Assembly: GCA_964482435.1 (NCBI GenBank)
Contig: CAYZXL010000025.1
Coordinates: forward strand, 1-60,072
Source: CAYZXL01 sp964482435
GTDB lineage: Bacteria > Auribacterota > JABMQX01
Reading direction: 5' to 3'
Length of the DNA: 60,072 nucleotides
Part shown: piece by piece, positions 1 to 9,766 of the stretch
Position numbering within the stretch: the stretch's first letter is position 1
How the letters are laid out: every line of letters starts with the position of its first letter
Position numbers and translations under genes: made by a program
The notes under the pieces: model-generated
What the model saw: only the letters and a program-made list of their open reading frames with translations
Told to the model about the DNA's origin: nothing
The model's database searches: none

Positions 1-2255
1 TTGCCGCAGCCGGGGAGAATCTGCGTCTCGATGGCGGGCTTTCGCGGCCAGGCGTTCGCCTGCGCCTTCCATTCGATGCTCCACTGACCGGCGGCGACGT
101 TCGTGTGGATGTTCTCGAAGACTTTCACGTCCGAAGTCGGTTGGGTGCGACTCTCGATCTCTTGCCCGTCAGCGAGTCTCCTCAGAACATAATCTGCCGC
201 GAAGTTGGACCGGGCGGTGATTGTCGAGGGGCCAACGCGAAGGGCGACCATGACATACTCGAAGTCCTCATCCGGATTGTCGTTGTTCGAGAACCTCACA
301 GCCGCCAAGTACTCTCCGTCGGCGAGGCCGGCGATGTTCACTTTCAGGGCTACGGTTGTCCGGTCGGCGGGGCCTGTACTGGTGCCCGAGAGCGGGTCAA
401 CCGATAGCCAACCGGCGTCCTGGAACGGCTCAATCTCAACATCCGGAGCACACGGAAAATACTGACGGCAATCCGGACAGCGCAGTGCCGGGTGGACCGT
501 GGCGGTCCAGTTAACCGTGCCGGTGCCCGCGTTCCACACCTCCACGGTTTCATCCGGCGGGTTGGCTCCTCCAGCGCAGACGTCCTGGAATTCTACCTCA
601 TTCGGCTCAACCTCCAGGTCCGGCTCAGCACAGACCTCCACCGTCAGGCGAACCCCGACGTCAATGAAGCCCTCTTCTGGCGCCGTTTGGTCGTAGAAGC
701 GCACAATGGCTGTGTAATCACCGGCCTCCTCAATAGCTGATACATCAGCGCTGAACGTCACTGTCGTCCTGTTTTCAGGCCCGGTGCTGCTCCCCGAAGT
801 GGGTTGGACTTTGAGCCAGCTCGTGTCGTCTTGAAGCGGCTCAGAACTGAGAACAAGGAGGAGGTCATCGGGACTCTCCGGATTGATTGTCACCAGCCAA
901 TAGAGCTTGCCGCCTCCTGCGTTCCAGACCTCGATCGTCTGATCCGGCGGATTCGCCCCGCCTAAGCACGCCTCAGGAAACTCGACGCTTCTGCTGCTGA
1001 CCTGAAGCGCCGGGGGCTGAACCGATGGATTAATGACGAGGTCGAAATCCTTCTCGTCAATCTGAGCGGGTTCTCCGCTGTCCCTGACGCGAATCCGGAC
1101 ATAAGACGTTCCATAAAAAAGGGGAGTGCCGCTGATGGTTCCTGTGGCTGGATCGAGGATCAGGTTAGACGGGAGTCCGCCGCTTCCTATGTTCCACGTA
1201 TAAGGGCCCACGCCTCCGGTTGCCTCGACGGTCTGGTTATATGGTTCCCCCATGACACCGTTCGGCAGCGACTCAGTGGTGATCCGCAGTTCCGGCGGCG
1301 GGAGGCCCTTCCCGCCGATTTGAATGACCGTATTCGATGGGCTTCCGCCCCAGGTGGAGACGAAGAAATCGTTGGTAAGCGGGTCGAATTCGAGTCCCCA
1401 CGGTCCGACACCGAGACCGGAGGCGAACCGTTGCGTGCGCGGGCTGCTCGTCCCCTTCGTAGGAACGCCGGTGGTGTCGTCAATGGGCAATCCGGTGGCA
1501 TCGTCAATTTCGAGAATCACGATTTCGCCGTAGTCCCAGTTGACATACATCATGTCGCCTTGGAGAGGGCCGGAAGGGACATACTGGATGGCGCCGGTTC
1601 CCTGACGGGGGAGGTTCACGAAAACCTCGGGCCCCTGGGGCTGGAAAAGTCCGCCGCCAAGGGGGGTCAGGGGGATGTTATAAAGGGTGCGGTTGCCTCC
1701 CCAAACGCTCACCTGCATCACGCCGAAGTTTGTATTGGCGTCCTGAATGTAAGGCGAGAAGGCCAACCCGGCAACCGAACTCGGGAGGCTGATGTCTCCC
1801 ATGGAGTAAAGCGTCTCTGCCCCCGAAACGCCCCCCGGACGCTCTCCGAGATAGTTCGCGCTCCAGTAAGTGTAGAAGAGAGTCCCTCCGGGTCCGATTT
1901 CCCAGCCGGCGTCCAATCCGGCGATGCCGGGTGCTCCGTTGAAGACGACGGTGACGTTCGCCGCGGGGCCCATATCGGTTACTTCCTTCGTAACCGGGTC
2001 GCGCGTTAGGGGGACGGCGTACAGGGCGCTGTAGGACGTCTCGGAGTTTCCCACCACGTAGAGAGTCTGCCCGTCACCGCTGAACAACATCCCGCCGAGG
2101 TTTCCGGCGACGCTCACCGAGCTGCCCGCCCAGGTTCGCTTCACTCCGAAATTGTCCGGGTCATCGAAAACAACGCCCCATGCCGTCGCCATCACGATGA
2201 ACGACATGAGCATGCCCAGACAAACCAATGATGCCGATTTGTTTCTTTCACTCAT
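1..2255 (-). CDS. Large secreted beta-propeller/Ig/BACON-like protein, partial (runs off left edge)
   Basis: The frame is open from an ATG at 2255 to the window edge, giving 751 codons with no stop seen, so the C-terminus is missing. A GGAGGG ribosome site lies just upstream of the ATG. The N-terminus has a signal peptide (hydrophobic stretch ending near MATAWG). About 300 residues follow that resemble a beta-propeller or esterase-like extracellular repeat region. Next comes a He_PIG-like Ig domain (LPNGVMGEPY, then DPATGTISGTP). At least two similar modules then carry the BACON-like pattern of a NPPDxTxEVWNAGxGxxxW motif followed by a WLxVxPxSGxxxG motif. BACON and He_PIG domains are known from extracellular carbohydrate-associated and adhesion proteins. 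A surface or secreted binding role is inferred; no catalytic motif was seen. Confidence 0.8.
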   Translation of the reverse strand, partial: MSERNKSASLVCLGMLMSFIVMATAWGVVFDDPDNFGVKRTWAGSSVSVAGNLGGMLFSGDGQTLYVVGNSETSYSALYAVPLTRDPVTKEVTDMGPAANVTVVFNGAPGIAGLDAGWEIGPGGTLFYTYWSANYLGERPGGVSGAETLYSMGDISLPSSVAGLAFSPYIQDANTNFGVMQVSVWGGNRTLYNIPLTPLGGGLFQPQGPEVFVNLPRQGTGAIQYVPSGPLQGDMMYVNWDYGEIVILEIDDATGLPIDDTTGVPTKGTSSPRTQRFASGLGVGPWGLEFDPLTNDFFVSTWGGSPSNTVIQIGGKGLPPPELRITTESLPNGVMGEPYNQTVEATGGVGPYTWNIGSGGLPSNLILDPATGTISGTPLFYGTSYVRIRVRDSGEPAQIDEKDFDLVINPSVQPPALQVSSRSVEFPEACLGGANPPDQTIEVWNAGGGKLYWLVTINPESPDDLLLVLSSEPLQDDTSWLKVQPTSGSSTGPENRTTVTFSADVSAIEEAGDYTAIVRFYDQTAPEEGFIDVGVRLTVEVCAEPDLEVEPNEVEFQDVCAGGANPPDETVEVWNAGTGTVNWTATVHPALRCPDCRQYFPCAPDVEIEPFQDAGWLSVDPLSGTSTGPADRTTVALKVNIAGLADGEYLAAVRFSNNDNPDEDFEYVMVALRVGPSTITARSNFAADYVLRRLADGQEIESRTQPTSDVKVFENIHTNVAAGQWSIEWKAQANAWPRKPAIETQILPGCG

Positions 2256-3002
2256 CTGAGATTACCCTCCGCTGTTAGGGTGAAATGGGACCGCGCTGAT
2301 CATCCCTGTATCGAACAGGCGCGTCCCCGCCACTGGCTGCAACAGAAGCGCCGCCTTAGCGAACGTTGAGCCTATACTATCTCTTATTAGCCTTGAACCG
2401 CACACTCCTGGAACAGCGACGGAACCGATTTCGGCCAACTGAACTCGACGAGACAGTGGAGAATCCTCGTAGTGTTCGGGCGTGTTCTTGAACGGCCAAC
2501 ATAGTCGTCCTTGGATCCATCACCCTGTGTTGACAGTCTCGGACAGGAGCTTAACGAACAATGACAAACAGGGGACGCGTCAACTTCTCGCACCCTCATC
2601 AAGCATCCGCCCAGCCAGGAAGGCGTATGGGGACTTGGGAGCAATCGCCGACAATGGTCGCCCCCTGGTGAAATCCTGTCAAGGTTTTTTTGACTGGAAT
2701 GGTCTCGGCACACCCAACGCGAAGAGGTTTGCCCCAGATTTCCCAGCCAAAACATTCCTTCAGGCCATCGCTCGCCAATTGTTGCTTTCGGTAAACATAG
2801 CAGTATAATGGGAACGGTGTGAGACACAGGGGTTCAAAGCATATCTGGCTGCTATGAGCCAAGATAGACAAAACTCAACGTGAAGGCGCGCTTCTTGCTG
2901 CTTGAGAATCAGCACGATTCGCATGCCCTGGCCTGAGGTCAAGGTGTCCAGAGGGCAGCACGTTTCAAGTGTGTTCAAAATCGGTGAGAGGAGGCGAGGT
3001 TT
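2256..3002. other. Long intergenic region, no supported gene
   Basis: This is the divergent spacer between the secreted protein to the left (reading left) and the exported protein at 3003 (reading right). Open frames of up to about 146 codons occur on both strands. None has a ribosome site, sensible composition or a recognisable domain, and they overlap each other, so I treat them as chance. Both flanking genes must take their promoters from here, but no clear -35/-10 pair was picked out. Confidence 0.6.
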
Positions 3003-3662
3003 ATGAAAGGAATGGTCAGGTCGCTGAGGAATCGCAGGTCGGTGGCGTTGCCAGGGGTTGCAATGCTCGTATTGGTGTTCGTGCTGAGCGGTGCGGTGCT
3101 GGCGTCGAACATGGGATTCAAGCTGAACTTCGGAATACTCAACGCGATAAACAGGTTGTTCTGCCCCAGCGGTTATCGTCAACAGAGCGAATGGACGGGG
3201 CAGGGAAGCGGCGTCTCATTTTCAGTGAGCAAGCCCGAGGATGGGGAAAACGCCCTTTCGCTGGACATGAGAACGCCTGCGGGAACGTTCTCGGTGCCAT
3301 ACGCGTACGAGGAGAAGTGTCCTCGAGGGCCGGGGCGGATGCGCTCTCAAGGTGTCGTCATTCCGGACCCCTATATGAGGTACTCCGGAACCAACCTTAA
3401 CTACAACCCCGAGGAACCGCTGACGTTCACGAGCGCCGACGGCGAGGCTCGAATCAGCATCGAATCATCAGCCACGTGGAACCCCATGGTGAGATTCTCC
3501 GGGGCGGGGTTCTGTATGGGGACCGGTACCAACCAGGCGAGCGTATATGTTACGCCAAAGACAATCACCCTGACGTTCGGCGAGGGGGCAACGATTCCGA
3601 CCGAAGTATGGGTCCTCGAATCAAACTGCTGGACGAAACAGCCGTCACTGGGCGGCAACTGA
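3003..3662 (+). CDS. Exported hypothetical protein, 219 aa
   Basis: The start ATG at 3003 follows GAGAGGAGG. The N-terminus is basic (MKGMVRSLRNRR), followed by a hydrophobic segment at about residues 16-33 and a likely cleavage after VLAS, so export is probable. The mature part begins SNMGFKLNF and is rich in beta-type sequence, Gly/Thr/Pro and four scattered cysteines (CPSG, EKCP, GFCMG, SNCW) that could form two disulfides. There are no membrane segments after the signal and no catalytic motif. I do not recognise the family. It stands alone, with long empty DNA on both sides. Confidence 0.75.
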   Translation: MKGMVRSLRNRRSVALPGVAMLVLVFVLSGAVLASNMGFKLNFGILNAINRLFCPSGYRQQSEWTGQGSGVSFSVSKPEDGENALSLDMRTPAGTFSVPYAYEEKCPRGPGRMRSQGVVIPDPYMRYSGTNLNYNPEEPLTFTSADGEARISIESSATWNPMVRFSGAGFCMGTGTNQASVYVTPKTITLTFGEGATIPTEVWVLESNCWTKQPSLGGN

Positions 3663-4373
3663 GCGCCACTGTGCTCGCTCACACCGAATCCCAGGTGGCT
3701 CCCGCCCGTGTAAGCGGCGTGGGCTAATCAGCACAGCTCAGCGGCGGCTGTATTTTGGTCGCCCGGGCATCTTGCCCATGTCGGCCTTACGCGACGTCAA
3801 TCACGGGTCCCGCCCCGCCCACGGCGGGGGATGCCAGCAGAAGAACTCAGGTCGAGGCTCCAAATCTGCCACCGATTCGCAGCCACATCTGCTTGATGCC
3901 AGGTGCTCTGATTCTTGAATTCCGTGACGTACAATTGGAGAGCATTACCAGTCTCTTCTCCTCAGGACGCCGGGCATCTTCTGTCTGATTCTCGCCAATC
4001 CCGTTCGCGCGCCCTGGGCGCGCCGCCTCCCCAGAGACCTCCTTCGCTGACGAAGCGGGGGCGACAGCGTCAAGGACAACTGCTGAGTTCCCCAAAGGTA
4101 ATCTATTCGGAGAACATGTACCTGGCGTGTGCACCATCTCACAAGGAGCAAAAAGAGTTGGTGACGACGCCCCATGAGCGGGGCCTATCATTTACTACTT
4201 TTCGTACGTGCATCAGCCTGTGGTCGTGAGCACGCTGAGGTGGGATTTGGCGTGGGTGTTGGGTTGGGAAAAGAGGAACATCTCCCCCGTCTTGCTGTCT
4301 AAAGAGGATGCAATGGCAATTGGCGGCCTGCGCCTTTGCGCGGCCGAGACAAGGTCAAAGAGGATGAACGAAA
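3663..4373. other. Intergenic region with palindromes, no supported gene
   Basis: No frame here has a ribosome site plus protein-like composition. The region holds a GGGCA-TCT-TGCCC palindrome near 3765 and a GCGCGC-CCTGG-GCGCGC hairpin near 4008. Both look like repeat debris rather than coding sequence. The last 100 bases must carry the promoter of the NHL gene at 4374. Confidence 0.5.
3765..3777. repeat. REP-like palindrome GGGCATCTTGCCC
   Basis: A 5-bp perfect stem with a TCT loop sits in a GC-rich context (GTCGCCCGGGCATCTTGCCC). Elements with this core are common between genes in large environmental genomes. Only one copy was found by eye in this window, so calling it a dispersed repeat relies on outside knowledge. 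Confidence 0.35.
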
Positions 4374-6436
4374 ATGACGATCACCGAAGTGCTGCATAAA
4401 AAGCCGGTCTGCCTGAGCACCCACTACCGACTCGCCCGGACTCTGTCCGTCGCAGGCGCCCTTATGATGTCTGCCTTGACGGCAAAGCTTTCCAGTGGGG
4501 CAGAGATACCGCAGCCCGGAGAACAGAGGGTCGAAGGGGCGCCTGATGCACGCTCAAGTTACACATTTGTGAAAGCATGGCCCGATGTGCCAAATGGATG
4601 GGACCTCGTGCAGCCCCATGGCGTCGCACTCGATTCGTCTGGGAACGTGTATGTCACGGACACTGGAAATTGCAGGATTCAGAAGCTGGATTCCTCGGGG
4701 AAATTCCTCGCCAGATGGGGTTCGAAGGGCTCAGGAGATGGCCAGTTCGAGTGGCCCAGTGGCGCGGCCGTTGATTCGTCGGGCAACGTCTTCGTCGTGG
4801 ATACGTATAACTATTGCGTCCAGAAGTTCGACTCTTCGGGGAAGTTCTTGAACACGTGGGGCAGGAAAGGCATGGGCGATGGAGAGTTCGGAGAGGGGGG
4901 ATATGGTGGCATCGGCCCCTACGGCATTGCGGCGGATTCGTCTGGGAACGTCCTTGTGGCGGATACCGGGAACAACAGAGTTCAAAAGTTCGATTCTTCG
5001 GGGAAGTTTCTTGCGAAGTGGGGCAAGGAAGGATCGGGAGACGGAGAGTTCAAATTCCCTCGCGGCATCGCGGTACATACAGCGGGGAATATTTATGTCT
5101 CGGACTACAACAACAACCGCGTTCAGAAGTTCGATTCCTCGGGGAGGTTCCTGGCCACGTGGGGTTCCCCTGAGCCTGCCCCCTGGGGAGAGAGGCAATT
5201 CACTCAGCCCACGGGCATTGCCGTTGATCCATCGGGAAAAGTCTTCGTTTCGCATAGCCACAGGGTGAAGGCCCTGGATTCGTCGGGCGAGTTTCTTGAC
5301 GAATGGGGCAAGGTTATGGGTTCCGGCGACGGGGAATTCTCTCTCCCCGAGAGCGTAGCGGTGGATGCAAAAGGAAACGTTTACGTGGCAGACACGGGCA
5401 ACGACCGCATCCAGAAGTTTGGCCCTTCGGGGAAATTTTTGGCCGCATGGGGTCCCGCTGGCTCAGACGATGGACAATTCCGGGGTCCGCACGGTGTTGC
5501 AGTAGATGCGTTGGGAAACATCTACGTCACGGATACCGGTAACGACCGGATTCAGAAGTTCGATTCCACAGGGGAGTTGTTGGGCAAGTGGGGTCGGAAA
5601 GGTAAAGGGGACGGAGAGTTTTTCGATCCCAGTGGCATAGCACTGGATTCACATGGGAACCTTTTTGTATTAGAGGCGACCAACCGCCGTGTTCAGAAGT
5701 TCGATTCCTCCGGGAAGTTCCTTGCGAAATGGGGATCGGAAGGCTCCGGGGATGGGCAGTTTCAGTCGCCTTACGGCATAGCCCTCGATGCAGCGGGAAA
5801 CGTTTTCGTCGCAGACACATGGAACGACCGGATTCAGAAGTTCGATGCTTCCGGCAAATTCCTTACAAAATGGGGCTTGAGAGGTTCTGGAGACGGAGAG
5901 CTCTTCCAGCCTGGTGGTATAGNNNNNNNNNNNNNNNNNNNNNNNNNNNNNNNNNNNNNNNNNNNNNNNNNNNNNNNNNNNNNNNNNNNNNNNNNNNNNN
6001 NNNNNNNNNNNNNNNNNNNNNNAAATGGGGCTTGAGAGGTTCTGGAGACGGAGAGCTCTTCCAGCCTGGTGGTATAGCTGTAGATTCGAAAGGGAACGTC
6101 TATATTACGGACGGATTCAACGGTCGAATCCAGAAATTCGATTCCGCGGGGAAATTCCTTGCGAAGTGGGGCAAACGGGGCTCCGGGGACGGGGAGCTCA
6201 TGTGGCCCTCTGGAATTACATTGGATTCCTCGGGAAACATTCTGGTTGCGGACACGAACAACAACCGAATCCAGAAATTCGACTCCTCAGGGAGATTCCT
6301 GGGAACGTGGGGCTTGCCAGGTTCCGCTCAGGGGGAATTCCATCGGCCCACAAGCATAGCCCTTGATGCTTCCGGAAATGTTTTCGTCGTGGATTCTGGC
6401 AACCACAGGATTCAGAAGTTTCGACCGCAAAAGTGA
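4374..6436 (+). CDS. Secreted NHL-repeat beta-propeller protein (12 repeats; interrupted by assembly gap)
   Basis: The start ATG at 4374 lies downstream of an AAAGAGGA stretch, and a signal-like hydrophobic segment covers about residues 20-40 (ending KLSSGA). The body is a tandem array of about 47-residue NHL units with the pattern GIAVDSSGNVYVADTGNxR, IQKFDSSGKFL, WGxxGSGDGQF. I count 12 units, which would suit two six-bladed propellers. The frame is broken by 100 N (5923-6022). The 55 bases before and after the Ns are identical, and removing 155 bases (100 N plus one copy) restores one continuous frame of about 635 residues. NHL propellers bind proteins, RNA or ligands; an extracellular binding role is inferred. 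Near-identical repeats at the DNA level explain why assembly failed here. Confidence 0.9.
5868..6077. other. Scaffold gap flanked by an exact 55-base overlap
   Basis: Bases 5868-5922 (from AAATGGGGCTTGAGAGG to GGTGGTATAG) are identical to 6023-6077, with exactly 100 N between them. This is the signature of two contigs that end on a shared k-mer and were joined with a default 100-N spacer. Treat the second copy as duplicate sequence, not biology. Confidence 0.9.
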
Positions 6437-6487
6437 GTTCTTGCCCGAAAATAGCCACTCCGCACCCAGGGTCAGGGGAGGGAGGAT

Positions 6488-6560
6488 CTCTCGCAAAGGC
6501 GCGAAGTGCGCAAAGGGGCGAAACTTGTGAATTCCTGGCATCTTAGCGTCTTGGCGAGAG
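6488..6560. repeat. Intergenic inverted-repeat element, about 73 bp
   Basis: Arm CTCTCGCAAAGGCGC (6488-6502) faces arm GCGTCTTGGCGAGAG (6546-6560); the arms are complementary at 13 of 15 positions. Elements with CTCTCGC/GCGAGAG ends and 'cgcaaag/cttggcg' cores are common between genes in many environmental bacteria. The long spacer between the NHL and FG-GAP genes (6437-6815) holds nothing else I can support. Confidence 0.55.
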
Positions 6561-6815
6561 GACACCTAACGCAAGAGTCGCCCTGGGAAAGAGCCACAGG
6601 CAGCCAGCATTTTCGTGGTCTCCGGGTGAGCGACTGTCTTATCGGGAGGCAAGGCCCCAGTAGTGAGTATTCCACAGCCGGTTTTTTCGGATGAGTGCCC
6701 CCTTGATGAGGTGCACTGCCTTCGGTTACGGGTGCGCGGTGGGGCCAGAGAAGGTGTTGCATGACGGGAATAGGCTGGGGTGTTAACATTGCGGATGAAA
6801 CAAGGAGAGAGACAG

Positions 6816-7868
6816 ATGAAAACCTATGCTCTGGTCTCGCTGACAGTGTTCGTGTTCGCCATGTTCTTCTCCACGGCGACAGCCGCCATGCGGGAAGGCG
6901 TAAAGATAGAGGCTGATGGCAAGGTTATTGACATCGAGCGCGGACATCTTGTGCCCTGCGTCTCGGATTGGAACAACGACGGTAAGAAGGACCTGATCGT
7001 TGGGCAGTTGTCCGGTGGAAAGGTCCGGCTGTATTTGAATCAAGGCACGGACAGTGCGCCAGTCTTCAAGGATTTCGGCTACCTCAAAGCCGGAGGCGAA
7101 GAGATAAGCCTCCCTTCCGGGTGATCCATGGGAGCCTATCCACAGGTTGTGGATTGGAACAGCGATGGCAAGAAGGACCTGATTGCTGGCGACGCCCAAG
7201 GAAACGTAACGCTCTTCCTCAATGTCGGAACCGACAGACAACCTCAGCTTGAGAAAGGACAACTCGTCGAGGCGGACGGCAAGCCTATCTCTGGCCAGAG
7301 TCAAACCTACAAGGAAGTTGTCAGGACTCGCAAATTTCGCTCTGCTTTGGTCGTTGTATCCAGAACCAGTGTCGTTGACAAAACCATCCCTGCGAGCCAC
7401 AAGCTGGCTGAGGGTAACTCCAGGATTCATGTCGCGGATTGGGACGGCGACGGCCTGAAAGACCTCCTGGTAGGGCACAGCTATACCATCATTCTGTACA
7501 AGAACGTGGGGACGCAGTCGGCTCCCCGGCTTCAGGCGCCCGTTTTGATCGAGGCTCCGGAAGGGAGTTTTCCTTGCACGCCGTCGCCCTACGTGGTTGA
7601 CTGGGACGGCGACGGGAAAAACGACCTGCTGGTCGGAGGCGAGGGGCCGCGTTGTGCTTTCTATCGCAACATCGGAAGCAACAAAAACCCAAGGCTTGCG
7701 GCAGTAAAGCGGTTGGACTTCACAGAACCTGCCGGTGGTGCTGGCTATGTGTGGCGGCTTGAGGTCACGGACTGGAACAACGACGGCAAGAAAGACCTCC
7801 TCGTGGGGAATAGATGGTACGACGCGAAGAGCTCCGGCGGGAACATGTGGTTGTTCCTTGCGGAGTGA
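6816..7868 (+). pseudogene. Secreted FG-GAP/VCBS-repeat protein with an in-frame TGA at 7122-7124
   Basis: The start is ATG 6816 after AAGGAGAG, with signal peptide MKTYALVSLTVFVFAMFFSTATAA. At least four FG-GAP-type calcium-binding repeats follow, each with a DWNxDGKKDLxxG core (DWNNDGKKDL, DWNSDGKKDL, DWDGDGLKDL, DWDGDGKNDL, DWNNDGKKDL). The frame is stopped by TGA at 7122-7124 and continues in the same frame as SMGAYPQVVDW through to 7868 (ending LFLAE). Two sister repeats have a cysteine shortly before the DW core (VPCVSDW; FPCTPSPYVVDW), so the TGA could stand for an ancestral Cys codon. Reinitiation at ATG 7128 would give a protein without a signal peptide. The options are a nonsense mutation, a base-call error, or recoding (see findings). 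The sequence alone does not decide. Confidence 0.75.
7138..7154 (+). other. Hairpin 13 nt after the in-frame TGA
   Basis: ATCCACA-GGT-TGTGGAT is a perfect 7-bp stem with a three-base GGT loop. It starts 13 nt after the TGA at 7122-7124. Size, distance and the GG in the apical loop resemble known bacterial SECIS elements. The same bases also encode the conserved repeat text YPQVVDW, so chance is possible. Confidence 0.35.
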
Positions 7869-8151
7869 GCCGAGGAGAGCAGACAAGTAGTTACATCCAA
7901 TCCTGGGAATCGCCCGCTGCTAAATCCGCTCACGAAAATGCGCGGCATTGAAGCGTCGTAAACGTCGGATAAAATAATCGCCGTGAGGCGGGCGAGCTTG
8001 AGGCCCGGCACTCCGCGAGACCGGTTGTTGGTTAAGTCTGGCACCGCCGCACCCTAAATGGCTGTTCCGCTGCGTGACGCCAAATCGGTTTCTTGAGCAT
8101 CAACACACGGCTTTGATGCAGGGCTTCCCCTCCTGTATGGGCCCCCCGCAT

Positions 8152-9540
8152 TCATTTCAGGCGTTTGATTGCGATGTTCCGGAACATGACCGGGTCGCTG
8201 TGGCCAGCGAAACCGAAATAACCCGAAGCGCGGTTTTTCCCGGGGTGCTGCCTATTGTCCATGAACTCAGTGACCTTGCTCGAGTCCGCGTCGAGGATGA
8301 CGGTTCCGTTCAGCTCGACTCTAATCGTCGAACCCTTGACGGTCACTTCCTGGTAATTCCATTCACCGACCGGGCGAAGATACCCGCGGTGTGCCGCCAC
8401 CATGCCGTAGGCGGAGCTATGGAATTGGCGGGGGTCGAGTTTGGCATACTGCGGCGAAGTGTCGTCCAGGACCTGCAACTCGCACATACCGACGTAAGCG
8501 GTGTCGCCGTTGCCGGGATAGCGGATCGCCAGCCCATTATTGCCGCCGGGGGGGAGCTTGATTTCGAGCCGGACGACAAAATCGGAATATTCCTCTTTCG
8601 TGTAAATCGTCCCTCCTTTGTTTTGCTTGCAGACGATTGCCCCGTCCCGCACCTCGTAATTCTGGACCGGCCCGGCCCAACCCTCAAAATCCTTGCCGTT
8701 GAAGATTGATTCAAACCCTTCATCCCTGCCGCGCAGAAGACGCTTCGCCTCATCGGAAGGAATCTCACGCAGAAAAATCTTGCGCCAGCGAATCTCACCT
8801 CCGTGGGTCTGGAGCTGAATTGGGCCTCGAGAAAAGAGGGGTTTGGTGCGGTCCCAGAAGTTTTCCATGACCGCATTATCCACAACCAGCTTGTCGTTCA
8901 GATAGACGGTTGTGCGGCTGCCGAGCTGGAGAATCCGGAAATGATTCCACTCCCCGAACGGTTTGTCCGCCAGGACGAGCGGGTCCTTCCCGGGCGCGCC
9001 CGGGCTGTTGTTCCAGAGGCCGCCGGAGCCCTTGTCAGCACCGATGTCCCATTTCCCTCCTTCCTTTGTGTAATCCCAAATCTGAACCTGCGGCGTCGCA
9101 CGCAGGTAAATGCCGCTGTCCGCCATTGCAACGGTCTTGTAGTCAATAAGCAACTCGATGTCGCCGAATTCCTTTTCTGTGGTTGCGTAAGGACCCTGAC
9201 CATCGTTGACCAACTCCCCGTTTTCCACTCGCCAGTGCGCTTTGAACTCCGCCATGTCGGCATCGCGCTTCTTAGCGCGCTCTTCCGGAGACATCGCCCA
9301 TAGCTCCCGCGGATCGAAGTGTCCCAGGCCATACCAGCCGGTCAAATCCTTCCCGTTGAAAGGGGCCGTGAACCCGGGAGGCACGACGGTGACGGGGGCT
9401 TGTAGCGGCTGACTGGCGGCGGGCGCTTTCCCGACCTCTGCGGCCTCGGCTGGCCCCAGAGTCTTTGCCATCATAATGCTGCAAATTGTGACAACCAAGA
9501 AAACCGGAGACATCATCGCCACGAAAACCGTCTTTTTCAT
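8152..9540 (-). CDS. Exported protein with two DUF1080 (3-keto-disaccharide hydrolase) domains, 462 aa
   Basis: ATG 9540 is preferred over the upstream GTG at 9651: it follows GAGGGTGGAGAG and begins a clean signal peptide (MKKTVFVAMMSPVFLVVTIC). Two tandem DUF1080/LamG-like jelly-roll domains follow, each opening FNGKDLTGW or FNGKDFEGW. They contain typical blocks such as DIELLIDYKT, SGIYLRATPQVQIWD and GSGGLWNN in the first, and FVVRLEIKLPPGGNNGLAIR, CELQVLDD and ASGYFGFAGHSDPVMFRNIAIKRL in the second. Members of this family are abundant in Planctomycetes- and Verrucomicrobia-like genomes. Some hydrolyse 3-keto-glycosides, while others may only bind sugars. It is a single gene with no obvious operon partner, and it fits the saccharolytic secretome of this window. 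Confidence 0.9.
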   Translation of the reverse strand: MKKTVFVAMMSPVFLVVTICSIMMAKTLGPAEAAEVGKAPAASQPLQAPVTVVPPGFTAPFNGKDLTGWYGLGHFDPRELWAMSPEERAKKRDADMAEFKAHWRVENGELVNDGQGPYATTEKEFGDIELLIDYKTVAMADSGIYLRATPQVQIWDYTKEGGKWDIGADKGSGGLWNNSPGAPGKDPLVLADKPFGEWNHFRILQLGSRTTVYLNDKLVVDNAVMENFWDRTKPLFSRGPIQLQTHGGEIRWRKIFLREIPSDEAKRLLRGRDEGFESIFNGKDFEGWAGPVQNYEVRDGAIVCKQNKGGTIYTKEEYSDFVVRLEIKLPPGGNNGLAIRYPGNGDTAYVGMCELQVLDDTSPQYAKLDPRQFHSSAYGMVAAHRGYLRPVGEWNYQEVTVKGSTIRVELNGTVILDADSSKVTEFMDNRQHPGKNRASGYFGFAGHSDPVMFRNIAIKRLK

Positions 9541-9766
9541 CTCTCCACCCTCACTTGGAATTTGTCCCTGCTGTTTCAATGCTTCCAGCCTCTCCTGGAC
9601 ACCTGTCGCCTCAAACAGGTGTGATTGTAATCGCTTGAAAACCCCTGTCAAAGGTTTTGAACGTCCCCCAGACCTCTCCCCAGCCCGCGACTTGCATCTG
9701 GCTTCGGAGCCAATGTTCAGTTAGCATGTCCGTCGGAGGCAGCCACACATTGACAGGCCCGTAACA

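Noticed and set aside
2387..2827. 146-codon minus-strand frame in the first long spacer
   Set aside because: No ribosome site, no domain, odd Cys/His/Ser composition, and it overlaps equally long frames on the other strand.
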